From contig CAUYUJ010007258.1 in NCBI GenBank assembly GCA_963575745.1, forward strand, positions 348,005-412,004: a stretch of DNA of 64,000 nucleotides, given 5' to 3'. Shown here in pieces: positions 50,561 through 60,659 of this stretch. Both the position numbers and the translations under genes were made by a program. Position 1 is the first letter of the stretch, and each line of letters begins with the position of its first letter. The DNA comes from Prorocentrum cordatum (lineage: Eukaryota > Sar > Dinophyceae > Prorocentrales > Prorocentraceae). The notes below the pieces were generated by a model. It was not told the DNA's origin. It saw nothing but the letters and a program-made list of their open reading frames with translations, and did no database searches.

Positions 50561-50844
50561 TTGGGGGGTTGTCATTGGTAGCTGAGTTGGCATGCGGCCG
50601 ATCGCTTCGCGCACGAGCAGGCTACGACTTACGCGCGCTTGAGTTGGAGCCACTATCGTTGTCTACTGGCATCGCCGAGCGGTCGCCGTTGCATCTCTCG
50701 CCACCACCCTCGGAGAATGCCCATCGGCTCACGTGCCGAAGTGCTTCGAGAGACGTCGGCTGCGGCGACGGGGGCGAGCGATAGGGAGCTCCTCGCTCTT
50801 CCTCCGCTTCCTCCCGAGAGTAACAGACAGAATCACCACGATTC

Positions 50845-50905
50845 GCCTGAGCTCCGCGCGGACTTCTTGGATCGGCGCTCGGTGCCTCGCGCGTCAGGTA
50901 GGGAG
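50845..50905. repeat. Partial copy of the foldback element family
   Basis: GAGCTCCGCGCGGACTTCTTGGATCGGCGCTCGGTGCC-CGCGCGTCAG matches the left arm and interior start of 48818-48960 and 62950-63084. A matching right arm is not seen. Confidence 0.55.
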
Positions 50906-51069
50906 GTCCAGGCCCAGCGCCAGCCCGAGAAATCCTCGACTCGGATCCGTGCAGGCCGCCCCGCGGAGTCTCGAGGAGTCCGAGCGCCTCCCGCAACCCT
51001 TGCGGGCAGAACAGAGCGAGAGGGTGCGCCGACAGAGTGGTGCACTGGCGGCGGCTGCGCGCGCTAAAC

Positions 51070-51440
51070 AGAGAGGAGGAGGAGGAGGAGGAGGAGGAGG
51101 AGGAGGAGGAGGAGGAGGAGGAGGAGGAGAGGAGAGGGAGGGGAGGAGAGGAGGGAGGAGGGAGGAGGGAGGAGGGAGGAGAGAGGAGGGAGGAGAGAGG
51201 CGAGGAGCGAGGAGCGAGGAGGGAGGAGGGAGGAGGGAGGAGGGAGGAGGGAGGAGAGAGGAGAGAGGAGAGAGGAGAGAGGAGAGAGGAGAGAGGAGAG
51301 AGGAGAGAGCACGGAGGAGAGAGGAGAGAGGGGAGAGGAGAGAGGAGAGAGGAGAGAGGAGAGAGGGGGGAGGAGAGAGGAGAGAGGAGAGAAGAGAGAG
51401 AGGAGAGAGGAGGAGGTTCAGGAGCTTCAGGAGGATGAGG
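51070..51440. repeat. GGA to GGAGAGA microsatellite
   Basis: Pure GGA (51075-51130) grades into GGAGGGAGGA and then GAGAGGAGAGAG repeats. Nearly all purine on the + strand for 370 bp. Confidence 0.95.
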
Positions 51441-52205
51441 AGGAGAGGAAAAATAGGGCAAAACATCGCGCACACGAAAACCGCCTCCCGAGATTCGGCG
51501 AGTCCGAGTCTGCCGACTGCTTGCCCCTCTTCCCCCCCCTCTCGCTGGGCTCCGCAGGGCCTCCCCCGAGCTCGTGACGCAGCCGCAGAGCGAGGCGACC
51601 AGCCTGACGCCCTCGGACAGTTGCCAGTGCCCCAGGGGTGGTGCCGGCGTCGCCGCTGCCGTCGCCGTCAACGTTGCCGCCGTCGCCGCCCGGGTCGCTG
51701 CCGCCGCCGTCGGGGTGCTGGATGCTGTCGGTCTCTCTTCCGCCGCGTGGGGCGGAGACGGAGGCACGGAGGACCTCTGCTGCTCGACTTGACACCACCT
51801 GCTGCGATCGCGGCGGGGCGTGGAGGCTGGGACAAGGGAGAGGGGGAACTGCCCGGAGTGGCCAGGGCCACACGTGGCGTGGTGGGCGAGAAGGAGGAGG
51901 TGCCTGTTTTCTCACTCCCCTCCCTCGCACCCTGGACGAGAGGAGGGGCAAGGCGGGCTCTCCATCTCTCTCTCTCGCTCTCCCACCTCCCCCCCAAAGC
52001 ACGTCCCCCACTTCGCCTCCCCCCCTCCCATCCCTCCCCCTCCCTTCCCGTCGCCCCTCTTCCGTCCCCATGCCCTCCCGAAGGGGGCCGGCCGAGACGA
52101 CGGCGGCGCTCCCACCTGGCCCACATCCGCATCGGCACTGGTCCCCGGGAGCACCATCCTGATCCGTTCCTCTGGGCGGATCCAGCTGCGGCGACGAGAA
52201 AAGCT
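51441..52205. other. No gene seen; pyrimidine patches
   Basis: CCGTCGCCG triplets (51640-51710) and CTCTCTCTC/CCTCCC patches (51960-52070). Overlapping open frames on both strands are attributed to composition. Confidence 0.4.
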
Positions 52206-52372
52206 CTAGTCAGGAGGGGAAACAACACACAGACACAATTGATCGTCGACACCCAGGAAATATGGGAAAACATGGGAAGTGGGGTGGAGAACGAAAACCC
52301 AGAAACTATGGGAAAAGATGGGGGATCCTGTTGTTTGTGTCTATTCATTCGTGTGTTCTAGGGCCCCTTCAT
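52206..52372 (+). repeat. Dispersed repeat pair with 17445-17605
   Basis: Same ordered landmarks as 17445-17605 (GTCAGGAGGGGAAA, CACAGACACAATTGATCGTCGA, AAATATGGGAAAA, GAGAACGAAAACCCAGAAA, GTGTGTTCTAGGGCCCCTTC). Confidence 0.75.
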
Positions 52373-52484
52373 CTAGACGGGGCGAAGAGTGTAGGGAGGG
52401 TCGCCGCTGTCTCGCTCGCTTTCTCCCTCCCCCCTCTTCTCAGGGACAACGGTCGGGGGGGACGGGCTCGAGGGGGTATGCACA

Positions 52485-52620
52485 TACCCCCAATCGCCCG
52501 TTCGTCTTCGATAGGGGCCCGATATAGTCCACCCGGCCCAAGGAGATGCGACTTCGGTAGCGTGGACCTATCGCCGATGTATCGGCGATGTATCGCCGAT
52601 TCCAGCTCGATATTTCCCTC
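52485..52620 (+). repeat. CGCCGATG dispersed repeat, copy C (partial)
   Basis: CCCCCAATCGCCCGTTCGTC followed by ATCGCCGATGTATCGGCGATGTATCGCCGAT. Matches the end and interior of the copies at 5850-6110 and 63130-63545. Confidence 0.65.
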
Positions 52621-52689
52621 CCTGAGCTGGTCCGCCCCCGGCGTTCCCCCTCAACCGTGTTGTCGGGAGCCTTGAGACGGGGGTCAATA

Positions 52690-52900
52690 CAGACGGGGGT
52701 CAGCCAAGGCGCCAGATCCTGCAGGATCCTGCGAAGACCCCCTCTGGCTGACCCGGGTTAGGGAGCCGCTCGTGGCCCCGAGGCGGCCGCGCGTATTGGC
52801 TGACCCGGGTCTGCGAAGACCTGCGGTGCAGTTTTTTTTCTTGCATTGCAGTTTTTGGTTTCCTGCTGACCCGGGTCTGGATTGACCTGGGTCAGAAGAT
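52690..52900. repeat. GCTGACCCGGGTC short repeats
   Basis: (G)GCTGACCCGGGT(C/T) occurs at about 52748, 52799 and 52866, with CTGCGAAGACC and TTGACCTGGGTCAG nearby. The units are not strictly tandem. Confidence 0.5.
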
Positions 52901-52944
52901 CCCCGATGTTGGGGTTCATTTCGATCCAACCGATCCTCACGGCA

Positions 52945-53200
52945 GGCCTTGTGTCGCTTGCCGTTTTCTAGCGGAGCCAAGACGACGACCTTTCGATGGA
53001 ATGCCCGTGGTGCGCAGGCGTTGTGTTTACGACTACTCATTTGGTGTGGCAGTGTCAAGGCGAGCCGTTCTGGGATCGGCTTCGTGCCCGCCCCAAGGAC
53101 GCTGTCCGAAGACGCCTGGGATGGCCAACGGGCGAAATACGATGGAAGGAGGTGGACTGGGGGCTGCTGCTGCTGCTGCTATGGGCGGCAGATGTCAGGA
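52945..53200 (+). pseudogene. C-terminal zinc-binding fragment of a LINE (LINE-C)
   Basis: The frame from about 52973 reads DDDLSMECPWCAGVVFTTTH then LVWQCQG. This is a C-x2-C-x7-8-H-x4-C knuckle of the type at the C-terminus of many LINE ORF2 proteins. It continues WDRLRARPKDAVRRRLGWPT. No RT lies upstream, so only the tail remains, truncated at its 5' side. The tandem repeat at 53200 follows at once. Confidence 0.5.
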
Positions 53201-53530
53201 CCACAATGTTGGATCACAGGTACGGAGGTGTTCGTCACAGGTACTATTGTGCCGACGGAGACCTCTAGCCACAATTTGGGTTCACAGGTACGGTGGTGCT
53301 TGTGGCGAGCCTATTTTAGCAGAGCGGGACCTTTAACCGCAATTTTGGTTCACAGGTACGGCGGTGTTCATCACAGATGCCATTGCGCCGACGGGGACTT
53401 CTGACCACCATTTTCGATTACAGGTGCGGCGGTGCTGCATTATTGCCTTCAACAACAATTTTTGGATCATGGGTACGGCCGTGCTGGTCACAGGTGCCAA
53501 AGCGCCGACGGGGTCCTTCAACCCCATGTT
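53200..53530. repeat. ~68-bp tandem repeat, 4-5 units
   Basis: CACAGGTACGG(A/T/C)GGTG(T/C)T recurs at about 53215, 53283, 53351 and 53419 (68-bp spacing). A shorter final unit is near 53468. Each is followed by GCGCCGACGG-GAC and CCACAATTT. Confidence 0.85.
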
Positions 53531-54560
53531 TCATATAGGGTCCTGCCTACTCTGCTTGGGGCCCATCCGTCAGGCGAGATCATCGTGAAGGCGTTCGTCT
53601 TTGCCGACATATTTCTTTCGCGAGGGTGTCAGACGAGCCACGGGATCGAGGGCGCGCGCCGGGCCCCCTCGGGCCCTTCCCCCCCCTCTCGGGCGGCGCG
53701 TGTGGCATGGTGGGACAGTGGGCGCCGGCGACGTGGCGATGGCGGCCTCCCTGGTGGAGGCCGCTGTCCGCGCTGCCGTGCAGGAAGGCGCACCGCGCCG
53801 CACCGCTGCAGCCGCTGCAGCGGCCGTGGCCACGGCGATCAGTGGCAGCGCCGCGTGGCGACGGCGCGCGCGGGGCCGCCAGCGAGCAGGCTGCTGCTGC
53901 CGCGCCCCTGCGGCGGGGGGCGCAAGAGGGAAAGGAATAGATCCAGGCGGTGAGCATGAAGGGCGACGATGGCGACGAGGCACGGAGGCCAGAGCAGGCT
54001 GGCGACAGCCGTGGGGGCGGCTTCTCGCCGCCGGCGCCGGCGCCGCAGGAAGCGGAAGGGAGGACGGAAGTCCAGGAGGAGCCCCAGGAGATGGAGGTCG
54101 AGGATCGATCGGTGGCTTGGGGAGCCCCCCGACAAGAAGCTGACCGAGCGTGCGATTTGGGCGCAGGGTGGGCAGCCGCGGGCGCGGCAGCAATTTCCAG
54201 ACCTCCCGAAGCGGTTCTTCCGCGATGGCCGGCTCAAGGAGCCCAAGCCGCGGTGGAGCGACCAAGACGGCGTGTGGCTTGTCGTTGTTCAGGACTCCAG
54301 AATCGCACGCTGGCTGGCGCGGATCTTGCGAGATACGCGCAGGCCTTCCTGGAGATCACCAAGGTACTGCTGGCGCTGCCCAGCGGATCTGGACGGTGAG
54401 ACTGCAGGGAAAGTACATGGTGAATTCATCTTGCAGACCATCATTCATTTTTGCATGAACCCTATCGTCAGTCGTGAGGTCCTTGATGCATCTTGCCCCC
54501 AGGGAGGACTTCTCCAGGCCGCGTCAGCACCACCAGGCCTTCAAGGTGCACTTCCTGGCG
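53531..54560. other. No confident gene; GC-rich open frames
   Basis: Several overlapping frames. The frame from 53969 is open past 54560 and near 54180-54480 has ordinary composition (ARWLARILRDTRRPSWRSP). No domain is recognised, and the competing frames are equally open. Confidence 0.3.
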
Positions 54561-54740
54561 CCGTCGCCACCGTCGGTGCCATCGCCGCCGCCGCCGCCGC
54601 TGCCGCCGCCCGCCGCCGCCGTCGTCGTCGTCGCCGCCGCCACCGTCGTCGTCGTCGTCGCCCTCGCAGTCGTCGTCGCCGTCGTTGTCGTCGTCGCCGG
54701 CGCGACCGCCCGCCGTGGCCCGAGGTACGCCGCTGGGCCT
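54560..54740. repeat. GTC/GCC triplet patch
   Basis: CGCCGCCG then GTCGTCGTC runs at about 54580-54700. Confidence 0.85.
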
Positions 54741-54889
54741 CTCGGCCCGCCAGGACCGGACACTTTCGGCTCGCCGCCCCAGCCGGTCGGCGGCGCGGCC
54801 GCGGGCCGCTTCGTGTTCCCCGCCGCCCCGGCCGACGGGGACGGCGCGGCCACGGCAACGGCGGCCTGGGCTTCCCAAGTTCGCCATGG

Positions 54890-55165
54890 GGGAGGAGGAG
54901 GAGGAGGAGGAGGAGGAGGAGGAGGAGGAGGAGGAGGAGGAGGAGGAAGAAGAGGAGGAAGAGGAAGAAGAGGAAGAAGAAGAAGAAGAAGAATAATAAG
55001 ACGAAGAAGAATAATCATAACAATAAGAACAAGAAGAAGGAGGAGGAGGAAGAAGGAGAAGAAGCATAATAAGCATAATAAGCAGAAAAAGACGACGAAG
55101 GAGAACAATAAGAATAATAATAATAACAGTAATAATAACAATAATAATAACAAGAATACTAAGAA
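54890..55165. repeat. GGA-GAA-AAT compound microsatellite
   Basis: GGA (54893-54955) grades to GAA/AGA (54956-55080) and AAT/AAC (55080-55160). It directly precedes LINE-D. Confidence 0.95.
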
Positions 55166-55174
55166 TCCTTTACA

Positions 55175-55700
55175 GATCAAGTAGCCATATACACCGATGG
55201 GTCGCACTATGAAGAACATCCAAAGGATGATGCGTGGGCGTTCACGGTTTGTTTCATGGACCACGATGGTGCCAGTTTCAATGTATATCGTAAAGGCCTA
55301 CTAGAACGCACGATTCCAGAAGATGCCATACCAGCCAAGCCTAGCAGCACTGCCTCTGAGATTGCTGCATGCATATGGTCCCTATCTTGGCTCCTCCTTG
55401 CCTCCCACACCAAGGCTTGGCATCCTGCAGTATCCAGTGGAACGGATTCGTTAAGTGCCATCTGTATCGCGGAAGGCACTTGCGTCTCCTATGAGCTGGC
55501 CAATCTTGCTGACATCATGCTAGGTTTGCTTGACAGAGTGCGCAGCAGAATGTCTCTTCTCTTTCCACCACATCCCTTCCCATAACTTTCATCCGTGGAA
55601 TGAGCTGTGTGTGTGACTCTCTTGTCCGTGCGCCGCAGGCCTTTGAAGCTCATGTCCCAGAGCAGCTTCGCACCTTATTTGAGGCTGGCCGCTCTTGGAA
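55175..55700 (+). pseudogene. LINE-D RNase H domain
   Basis: All four RNase H acidic positions are visible. AIYTDGSHYEEHPKDDAWAF holds the first Asp. SSTASEIAACIWSLSWLL holds the Glu. SSGTDSLSAICIAEG holds the second Asp. HNFHPWNEL then CDSLVRAPQAFEAHV holds the last Asp. The final block needs two frame changes around 55585-55615, at a TGTGTGTG run where slippage is plausible. It is followed in one frame (one TGA near 55690) by the endonuclease. No host gene features are seen. Confidence 0.7.
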
Positions 55701-55806
55701 GTGGCAATGATGGTGGGACGCCACGCCAGAGCGAAAGGCTGCCCACCCACCATGCAAGGACGGATGTTTCAGCGCCCAGTGGAAACCACAGATTTGTCAT
55801 CCTGCA

Positions 55807-56977
55807 ATGATTGCTACTCCATCTCTCCCCTCGTCAAACCCCAAGACCGTTAGGCTCGCCCTTAAAGTAACAACGCACAATGCCCTCACTGCCAAAGATG
55901 AGGTCATTAAAGGCAAGCAAAGGCTCGCGACCAATAGGGGACTCCACCTACGACAACAGTTTTCTCTCGACAATCAGGTCATAACCAGCACCCAAGAAGC
56001 GAGACTTGATGAAAGCCGCGACACGCGTAATGGATACATTACCTTTAACAGCCAATCTGATTCAGGGAATATTCGGTGTTCTCTTTTTGGGTTTCCCTCC
56101 ATCGCCCATACGGCACCAAAGATGGCGATCCCATGTAAGTTCATGAGCGACACTGCCGCCCGCTCCAGGCGTCTGCACGCATGCTGGTGGTGGCGATTGA
56201 CGCCCCTCACCTTGCGCTCGTTGTCTGTGTCGCTCACGCCCCTCATGCTGCAGATAAGAGGCCAGGGAGGAGTTTTGGGAAGGAGTTAAGGAAGTGCATG
56301 AGAAATGGGGAATCGACCTTCTTTTCTGTGACGCTAATGCGCACAGCGGCTCAGCGTGCTCATCTGCTGTCGGGCCTGATGGATTTCGTGAGCAGCAAGA
56401 TCAGTCAGGAAGTATGTTTCATGATGCCCTTCTCTTCATGCACCATAAGGCCATCAACGCATTTATCTCTTCTGGGGACATACATCATACACATGTCAAA
56501 GAAAAGCCCCAAAACGGCCGCCTAGTTCTCCCAAGTCCCCAGAGATACTTATGTATGCGTGAACAGATTAAGCATCGCAAGGATTATATTTGTATATCTG
56601 ATCGGCTCTGGCCCATGGTGCAAGACTGCTGGGTGCTTTCAGATGTAGATGGCATGCGCGGCGCCAGTGATCACATGCCTGTCAGCACCGTCTTGGACAC
56701 GACGGCTGTCAAAGGTGCAAGGACACCACTTTCCTGTTTCCTGCCTCCTGATCTAACCTCCGATGATCAAGTAACCTTTCAAGAGCGCATAGCAAGTGCG
56801 CCAATCCCGCGGTGGGATACTGACATGAACCAGTACTACCACGGCGTCTGCAGTGAGACCAGAAGGATTATGCTTTCTCTTTTTTTTCTTCGGCCTCTCT
56901 CTTTACCCAAGACCCCCTTTGTCACTCCCCAACTGGTTGATGCCATCTTTCAGAAGGAGAATCCAACGAGCTCTTAG
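55807..56977 (+). pseudogene. LINE-D EEP (APE-like) endonuclease
   Basis: Motifs lie in order over three frames. LALKVTTHNALTAKD is the N-terminal strand. VITSTQEARLDESRD holds the Mg-binding Glu. LVVAIDAPHLALVVCVAHAP is in frame from 56181. DLLFCDANAHSG is the D-x-N motif, in frame from 56294. IKHRKDYICISDRLWPMV and ASDHMPVSTVL hold the final SDH. All expected catalytic residues are present, so only two frame changes (about 56180 and 56290) prevent a functional domain. It would nick target DNA to prime reverse transcription. Confidence 0.75.
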
Positions 56978-57021
56978 AACACTCAGGCAACACAGTGCTC
57001 CTGCCCTGTATTCCCTTGTGA

Positions 57022-57636
57022 ATGACCTTCATGAACGGAATTCCCCCCCCCCCCCTCTTGCCCGAAGAGAAATGGATCATGCCCCTACTTCCCTTGCTCC
57101 CCCAGGTGGGTTGCTATGCGCAAGGTGAGGCTTCCCATGACTCTGTTATCTCTGCTCTCGCCTCCTTCCTTGCCCAGCCCCGTAAGGTCCTACAGCGACT
57201 TCTCCGCGACAGCAGGGCGCAATTTCTACAGAAGCAGGCCCAGACACTTAATGACAATATAACAGGTAATGAATTTCAAGCGGAGTGGGGGACCCTAGGG
57301 ATTCTGAGGCGCGCTGGAGGCTGGAAAGGGAAAAAGTCAAAGACCAAGCTCGGCCAACTTCAGATCCGGAAAACCCCAGATGGCAACACACTCCGCACCA
57401 AAGAGGATATGGACAATGATGCCCTGAGAGCCTCTGCCGGCATCGAACGCGCCCCGATCCTTCCCCGCTCGGAACCCTGCGCTGTGCATAACAAAGATCA
57501 GAAGCCACCTTCCTTTCACCAAGTTCCCTCTTCCCAGGCGGCCACGGTTCGCGGCCTCCAAAACAATATCCTCACCAGCAAGAAGCATAAAGCCACCAGC
57601 CCAGAACTCATCAGCAATGACTTTTTTTACGAGTAG
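57022..57636 (+). pseudogene. LINE-D endonuclease-RT linker
   Basis: Open frame with LASFLAQPRKVLQRLLRDSR and TLGILRRAGGWKGKKSKTKL, then RKTPDGNTLRTKEDMDND, typical of the segment just before LINE RT fingers. It ends in PELISNDFFYE and a stop; the RT continues in another frame from 57660. Confidence 0.55.
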
Positions 57637-57659
57637 CGGCCAGTGAGTTCAGTTGCCTC

Positions 57660-59432
57660 ATGCATCTTCTCTTGTTGCGCATGTCTGTCTTCTCAGAGGA
57701 ACCCCTCGCACTCAAAGGAGGACAAGATGTGCCTGTCTATAAGACAGGCCCTGGATCAGTGATCGATACCGACTATAGACAGATCCTTCTTGGATCGCTT
57801 GTCATCAAGCATCATCATGCCTTTCTGAGATCCATGCTTCCCCGCGTGGCTGATGGACTACTTGGAGAGGTCCAACTAGGAGGCCTCAAGAAGAAAGGCA
57901 CTGAGCACGCCATTCTGTTGACGCAGAGTTTCATTAGCACGTGCAGAATACAAAGAAAGTCTGCCCTCCTCCTCTTCAGTGATCTTAAGAACGCATTCTA
58001 CTCAGTGGCCAGGCAATGTTTAATGCCAGCGGGGCACGACGGGGATGTTGAAGAGGTCTGGCGCAGTAACGAGACTCCACCTTGCCCCCTCGAGCCGAAC
58101 AAAATGTTGCTCTCAGCGCCCGCTGTTCTAGATGTTGCCGATGATCCCCACATTAGGAGAAGCATCCAACATAGCCTACACGGCACCTGGTTCGAGGTGG
58201 GAGGAGCCAAGGACGCTGCCCTTGGCAAGACAGGTACCAGAGTAGGCATGCCCCTAGCAGACCTTCTGTTTAAACTTAACTTTTGGCCCGTGCAGCACGA
58301 GATCACACAAGCTTTGGCAAGTAAGGGCTGGCTCCGACGCGCCCCTCCCATTGGTGATCATAACAGGCTTCTCTCCCATGAGCGTGAGAACCCCCCAGTT
58401 GCACAAGGTCTGTCATATGTTGATGATCTTGTCACCTTCGTTGCCATAGACATACGCGACCAATGGCCACAGGCGTTGGATGACGCCACCATTGCCTTCT
58501 ACGAAGATGCGAGAAAAAGAGGTCTAGTTCCAAACTCCAAGAGAGGAAAGACTGAAGCTATGTATTTCTCGCCTGGAAAAGGATCCAAGAAGCAGGCAGC
58601 AGATTTTTATGCTGATAATTGTGCCCCACGCAAGATAACAAATTATGACATCCAGATACACCCCACTCGGCAATGCAAGTATCTCGGTTTTCTGCTCCCC
58701 TCGGACCTCTCTATGGGCCCTGAGATCCACTCCAGAACCCAGGGGGCCAGCGATGCCCGACAAACTATCCAACGCATTGTTCATAAGGGTGCCGATCTGG
58801 ACCTCACACATCATATTAAATATTGTAAGGCCATTGCACCCTCACATCTCTTTCATAATTGCTCGACTTGGCCCCAGCTAGGACAGCGGGCGAGAGACCG
58901 CCTTGAGGCTGCCCATGCACATGCTTGCAAGGCGGCCACAAGGATGACTTGGGATGATGTCAACATGCGCCAATTTCCGAAACATGATGTGCACAGTCGT
59001 GCCAGAGTCTTGCCCTCCTCGCACATTGTGTCTCTTAGGCGGCTACGTCTCATGGCTAGGATCACGCAGACAGGGTCACCCATTCTTGCGCGGCTTCTCG
59101 AAGGTCAGTTCGACATAGCAGGGACGTGGAGCAATGCTGTGAAACAGGACATAGAATGGATGACTCAATATATCCTCCTCCCCCAAGAACACAGGCCCCA
59201 AGGGGGCTTCATGTGGTGGATACGCACGGCCCAGGAGTCCCCCAAACAGTGGTTCCGACTTTGCACTCGAGCCGAACATGCCGCCCTGTCAGTGTTTTGG
59301 ATGAACAATCTCACCACAAGTTTCAGTATACTTTTAGCAAAGTCTGCTCCAAGGGGCGTATCCCCATCCCTCCCCACACGCAGCACCAAACAAGGGACAC
59401 CCGTTTTGTGTGTTATGACTGTGCCTTTGTAG
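57660..59432 (+). CDS. LINE-D reverse transcriptase frame, 590 aa
   Basis: Uninterrupted. Fingers: SEEPLALKGGQDVPVYKTG, TDYRQILLGSLVIKHHHAFL. Motif A: ALLLFSDLKNAFYSVA with catalytic Asp at residue 108 (57981-57983). Primer-grip/motif B region: GTRVGMPLADLLFKLNFW. Motif C: GLSYVDDLVTFV with the Asp pair at residues 255-256 (58422-58427). Then a KTEAMYFSPGKG turn, YLGFLLPSDLSMGPEI (motif D/E), and a helical thumb (DRLEAAHAHACKAATRMTW). All catalytic residues are intact, which marks this as the youngest RT in the window. The last ~40 residues (after 59310) are out of frame with the zinc finger that follows. Confidence 0.8.
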   Translation: MHLLLLRMSVFSEEPLALKGGQDVPVYKTGPGSVIDTDYRQILLGSLVIKHHHAFLRSMLPRVADGLLGEVQLGGLKKKGTEHAILLTQSFISTCRIQRKSALLLFSDLKNAFYSVARQCLMPAGHDGDVEEVWRSNETPPCPLEPNKMLLSAPAVLDVADDPHIRRSIQHSLHGTWFEVGGAKDAALGKTGTRVGMPLADLLFKLNFWPVQHEITQALASKGWLRRAPPIGDHNRLLSHERENPPVAQGLSYVDDLVTFVAIDIRDQWPQALDDATIAFYEDARKRGLVPNSKRGKTEAMYFSPGKGSKKQAADFYADNCAPRKITNYDIQIHPTRQCKYLGFLLPSDLSMGPEIHSRTQGASDARQTIQRIVHKGADLDLTHHIKYCKAIAPSHLFHNCSTWPQLGQRARDRLEAAHAHACKAATRMTWDDVNMRQFPKHDVHSRARVLPSSHIVSLRRLRLMARITQTGSPILARLLEGQFDIAGTWSNAVKQDIEWMTQYILLPQEHRPQGGFMWWIRTAQESPKQWFRLCTRAEHAALSVFWMNNLTTSFSILLAKSAPRGVSPSLPTRSTKQGTPVLCVMTVPL

Positions 59433-59608
59433 GTAACACTGCAGTTGCACTGGCTGCACATAGAACGAAGTCTCACCCAACTTCTGACATTGCAAGCCAG
59501 TTTGCTTTCAGTTCAGACTGCATTGCTTGTGGAAGATGCCTCCACACGCGCGCATTCGACTGCTGCGTCATCTTCGACATGGTTCGAAATACTGTCTGCC
59601 TCGCCTGA
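59330..59608 (+). pseudogene. LINE-D zinc-finger region
   Basis: FVCYDCAFVGNTAVALAAHR ends TKSH, a C2H2-like finger (C-x2-C-x12-H-x4-H). SDCIACGRCLHTR is the Cys pair of a second finger, whose His part (RLLRHLRHGSKYC) lies in the frame that starts at 59527. A frameshift near 59530 therefore splits the second finger. This places the RT, fingers and next domain in one ancestral protein. Confidence 0.65.
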
Positions 59609-60576
59609 TTAGTGTGCTTCGTCCCCTACCTCCTAGCTGCACTGCTACTCTCGCAGACGAGGATCGGACTGTGGCACTAGCCCTGGCAAAGCGAGGACGT
59701 GCAGCTACCTTCGCTGAAGTTCCTCCATTCCGTATCATAGGACCAACCTTAATAGGTATTCGAGTGCAGCCAATGCGGAAGTTCGATGCAAACCAATTTG
59801 AGATTGCAGTCGGCGACCAGCATATGGCCCCCGATCCAGCGTCCCTCCATGTTCAGTCTGCGGCCAAGCTCATCATACGTATAACGCCACGGCCGCGCCA
59901 TGACTTTGATATCCAGCACTTCATCGATATCCGTGCACGGGTGAATGGCATCAATATCATCACCTTGCATGTTGCGCCTCACTCAGAGCACATACATAAC
60001 AAGTTTGACTCGATCCTTGATCTAATCTTTCAAGGACATGTGGCTGCAATTGTTTGCGATGATACATGTATAGATCGCACAGTGCAGCACCCATGGGGCC
60101 TCCCATGGTTAACAGGGCCTTCCGCCCGTAAGCGTGACACAGCGAATTCGGGCCTCAGGACATCCATGATGTTAGCGTGTGCGTGTGCGTGCCAGGGTGT
60201 GCGTTTCGTCCTGCAGTATACCGCATGTCCTGAAGGCCAAATGTTCATTGACACCTTGCCTGAGTTTGCGCACCTGTATCGCGCACAAGGACAGGGTGCC
60301 TTCAGGGATTTCGCTGTTCATAGGTTTCCACACTATCATAGTGACCACCCTGCTCTTCTTCTTGCTATTAATCTCGAACCCATGCATACTCGGGCGTCTC
60401 GAGTGTATAGCGCACGTTCTTTGCAAGAGCAGATTGCTGCCTCCGTTTTCGCGTGTTTGCAAAGCCGAGGCATTCCCCTCAATGACGGCTCTGAGGTTGA
60501 TGGCATGTCTTTTCTGCGTCCCTTCCTGGTGCTTCTGGACCCGTACCTTGGGGCTCTGGAGTGCCAGAACCTGTAA
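59527..60576 (+). CDS. LINE-D C-terminal domain, 349 codons, possibly methyltransferase-like
   Basis: The frame opens with the second half of a zinc finger (RLLRHLRHGSKYC). A ~300-residue globular domain follows: HDFDIQHFIDIRARVNGINI, LIFQGHVAAIVCDDTC, HPWGLPWL, GVRFVLQYTACPEGQMF, LPEFAHLYRAQGQGAF. Its block order resembles the C-terminal domain I associate with other dinoflagellate LINEs. There a Pro-Pro-Cys motif suggests an ancestral cytosine-methyltransferase fold; here that site reads CDDTC. So a catalytically altered or lost methyltransferase-like fold is my inference only. Stop TAA at 60574-60576. Confidence 0.5.
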   Translation: MWKMPPHARIRLLRHLRHGSKYCLPRLISVLRPLPPSCTATLADEDRTVALALAKRGRAATFAEVPPFRIIGPTLIGIRVQPMRKFDANQFEIAVGDQHMAPDPASLHVQSAAKLIIRITPRPRHDFDIQHFIDIRARVNGINIITLHVAPHSEHIHNKFDSILDLIFQGHVAAIVCDDTCIDRTVQHPWGLPWLTGPSARKRDTANSGLRTSMMLACACACQGVRFVLQYTACPEGQMFIDTLPEFAHLYRAQGQGAFRDFAVHRFPHYHSDHPALLLAINLEPMHTRASRVYSARSLQEQIAASVFACLQSRGIPLNDGSEVDGMSFLRPFLVLLDPYLGALECQNL

Positions 60577-60659
60577 CCGTCGAGGGTAAGCAACCTCCAG
60601 TGCATGTAACTGTATGCATGAAGACACAGAGACCCTGGTCGTCCCTATGAACGTGTGCA

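Larger units (their letters stand above)
55175..60576 (+). mobile_element. LINE-D: RNase H - endonuclease - RT - zinc finger - C-terminal domain
   Basis: A 5.4-kb non-LTR element with recognisable domains over its whole length and few disruptions. RNase H comes first (55175-55660), then EEP endonuclease (55830-56720), linker, RT (57660-59100), Cys/His fingers (59400-59610) and a C-terminal domain (59610-60576). Canonical LINEs place RNase H after RT. The 5' side is a microsatellite, so any ORF1 is missing or replaced. The 3' side runs into a GGA microsatellite about 85 bp after the stop, with no poly(A). Disruptions are frame changes near 55585, 55611, 56180, 56290, 57640 and 59430-59530, and a stop near 55690. 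Confidence 0.75.

Noticed and set aside
50733-52361. 542-codon frame
   Set aside because: Runs through a GGA/GAGA microsatellite and GC-rich sequence; no domain and strong overlap with minus-strand frames.
53601-55069. 180- to 366-codon frames before LINE-D
   Set aside because: GC-rich with overlapping alternatives, ending in the GGA/GAA microsatellite. Only a short middle part has ordinary composition, and no domain was found.
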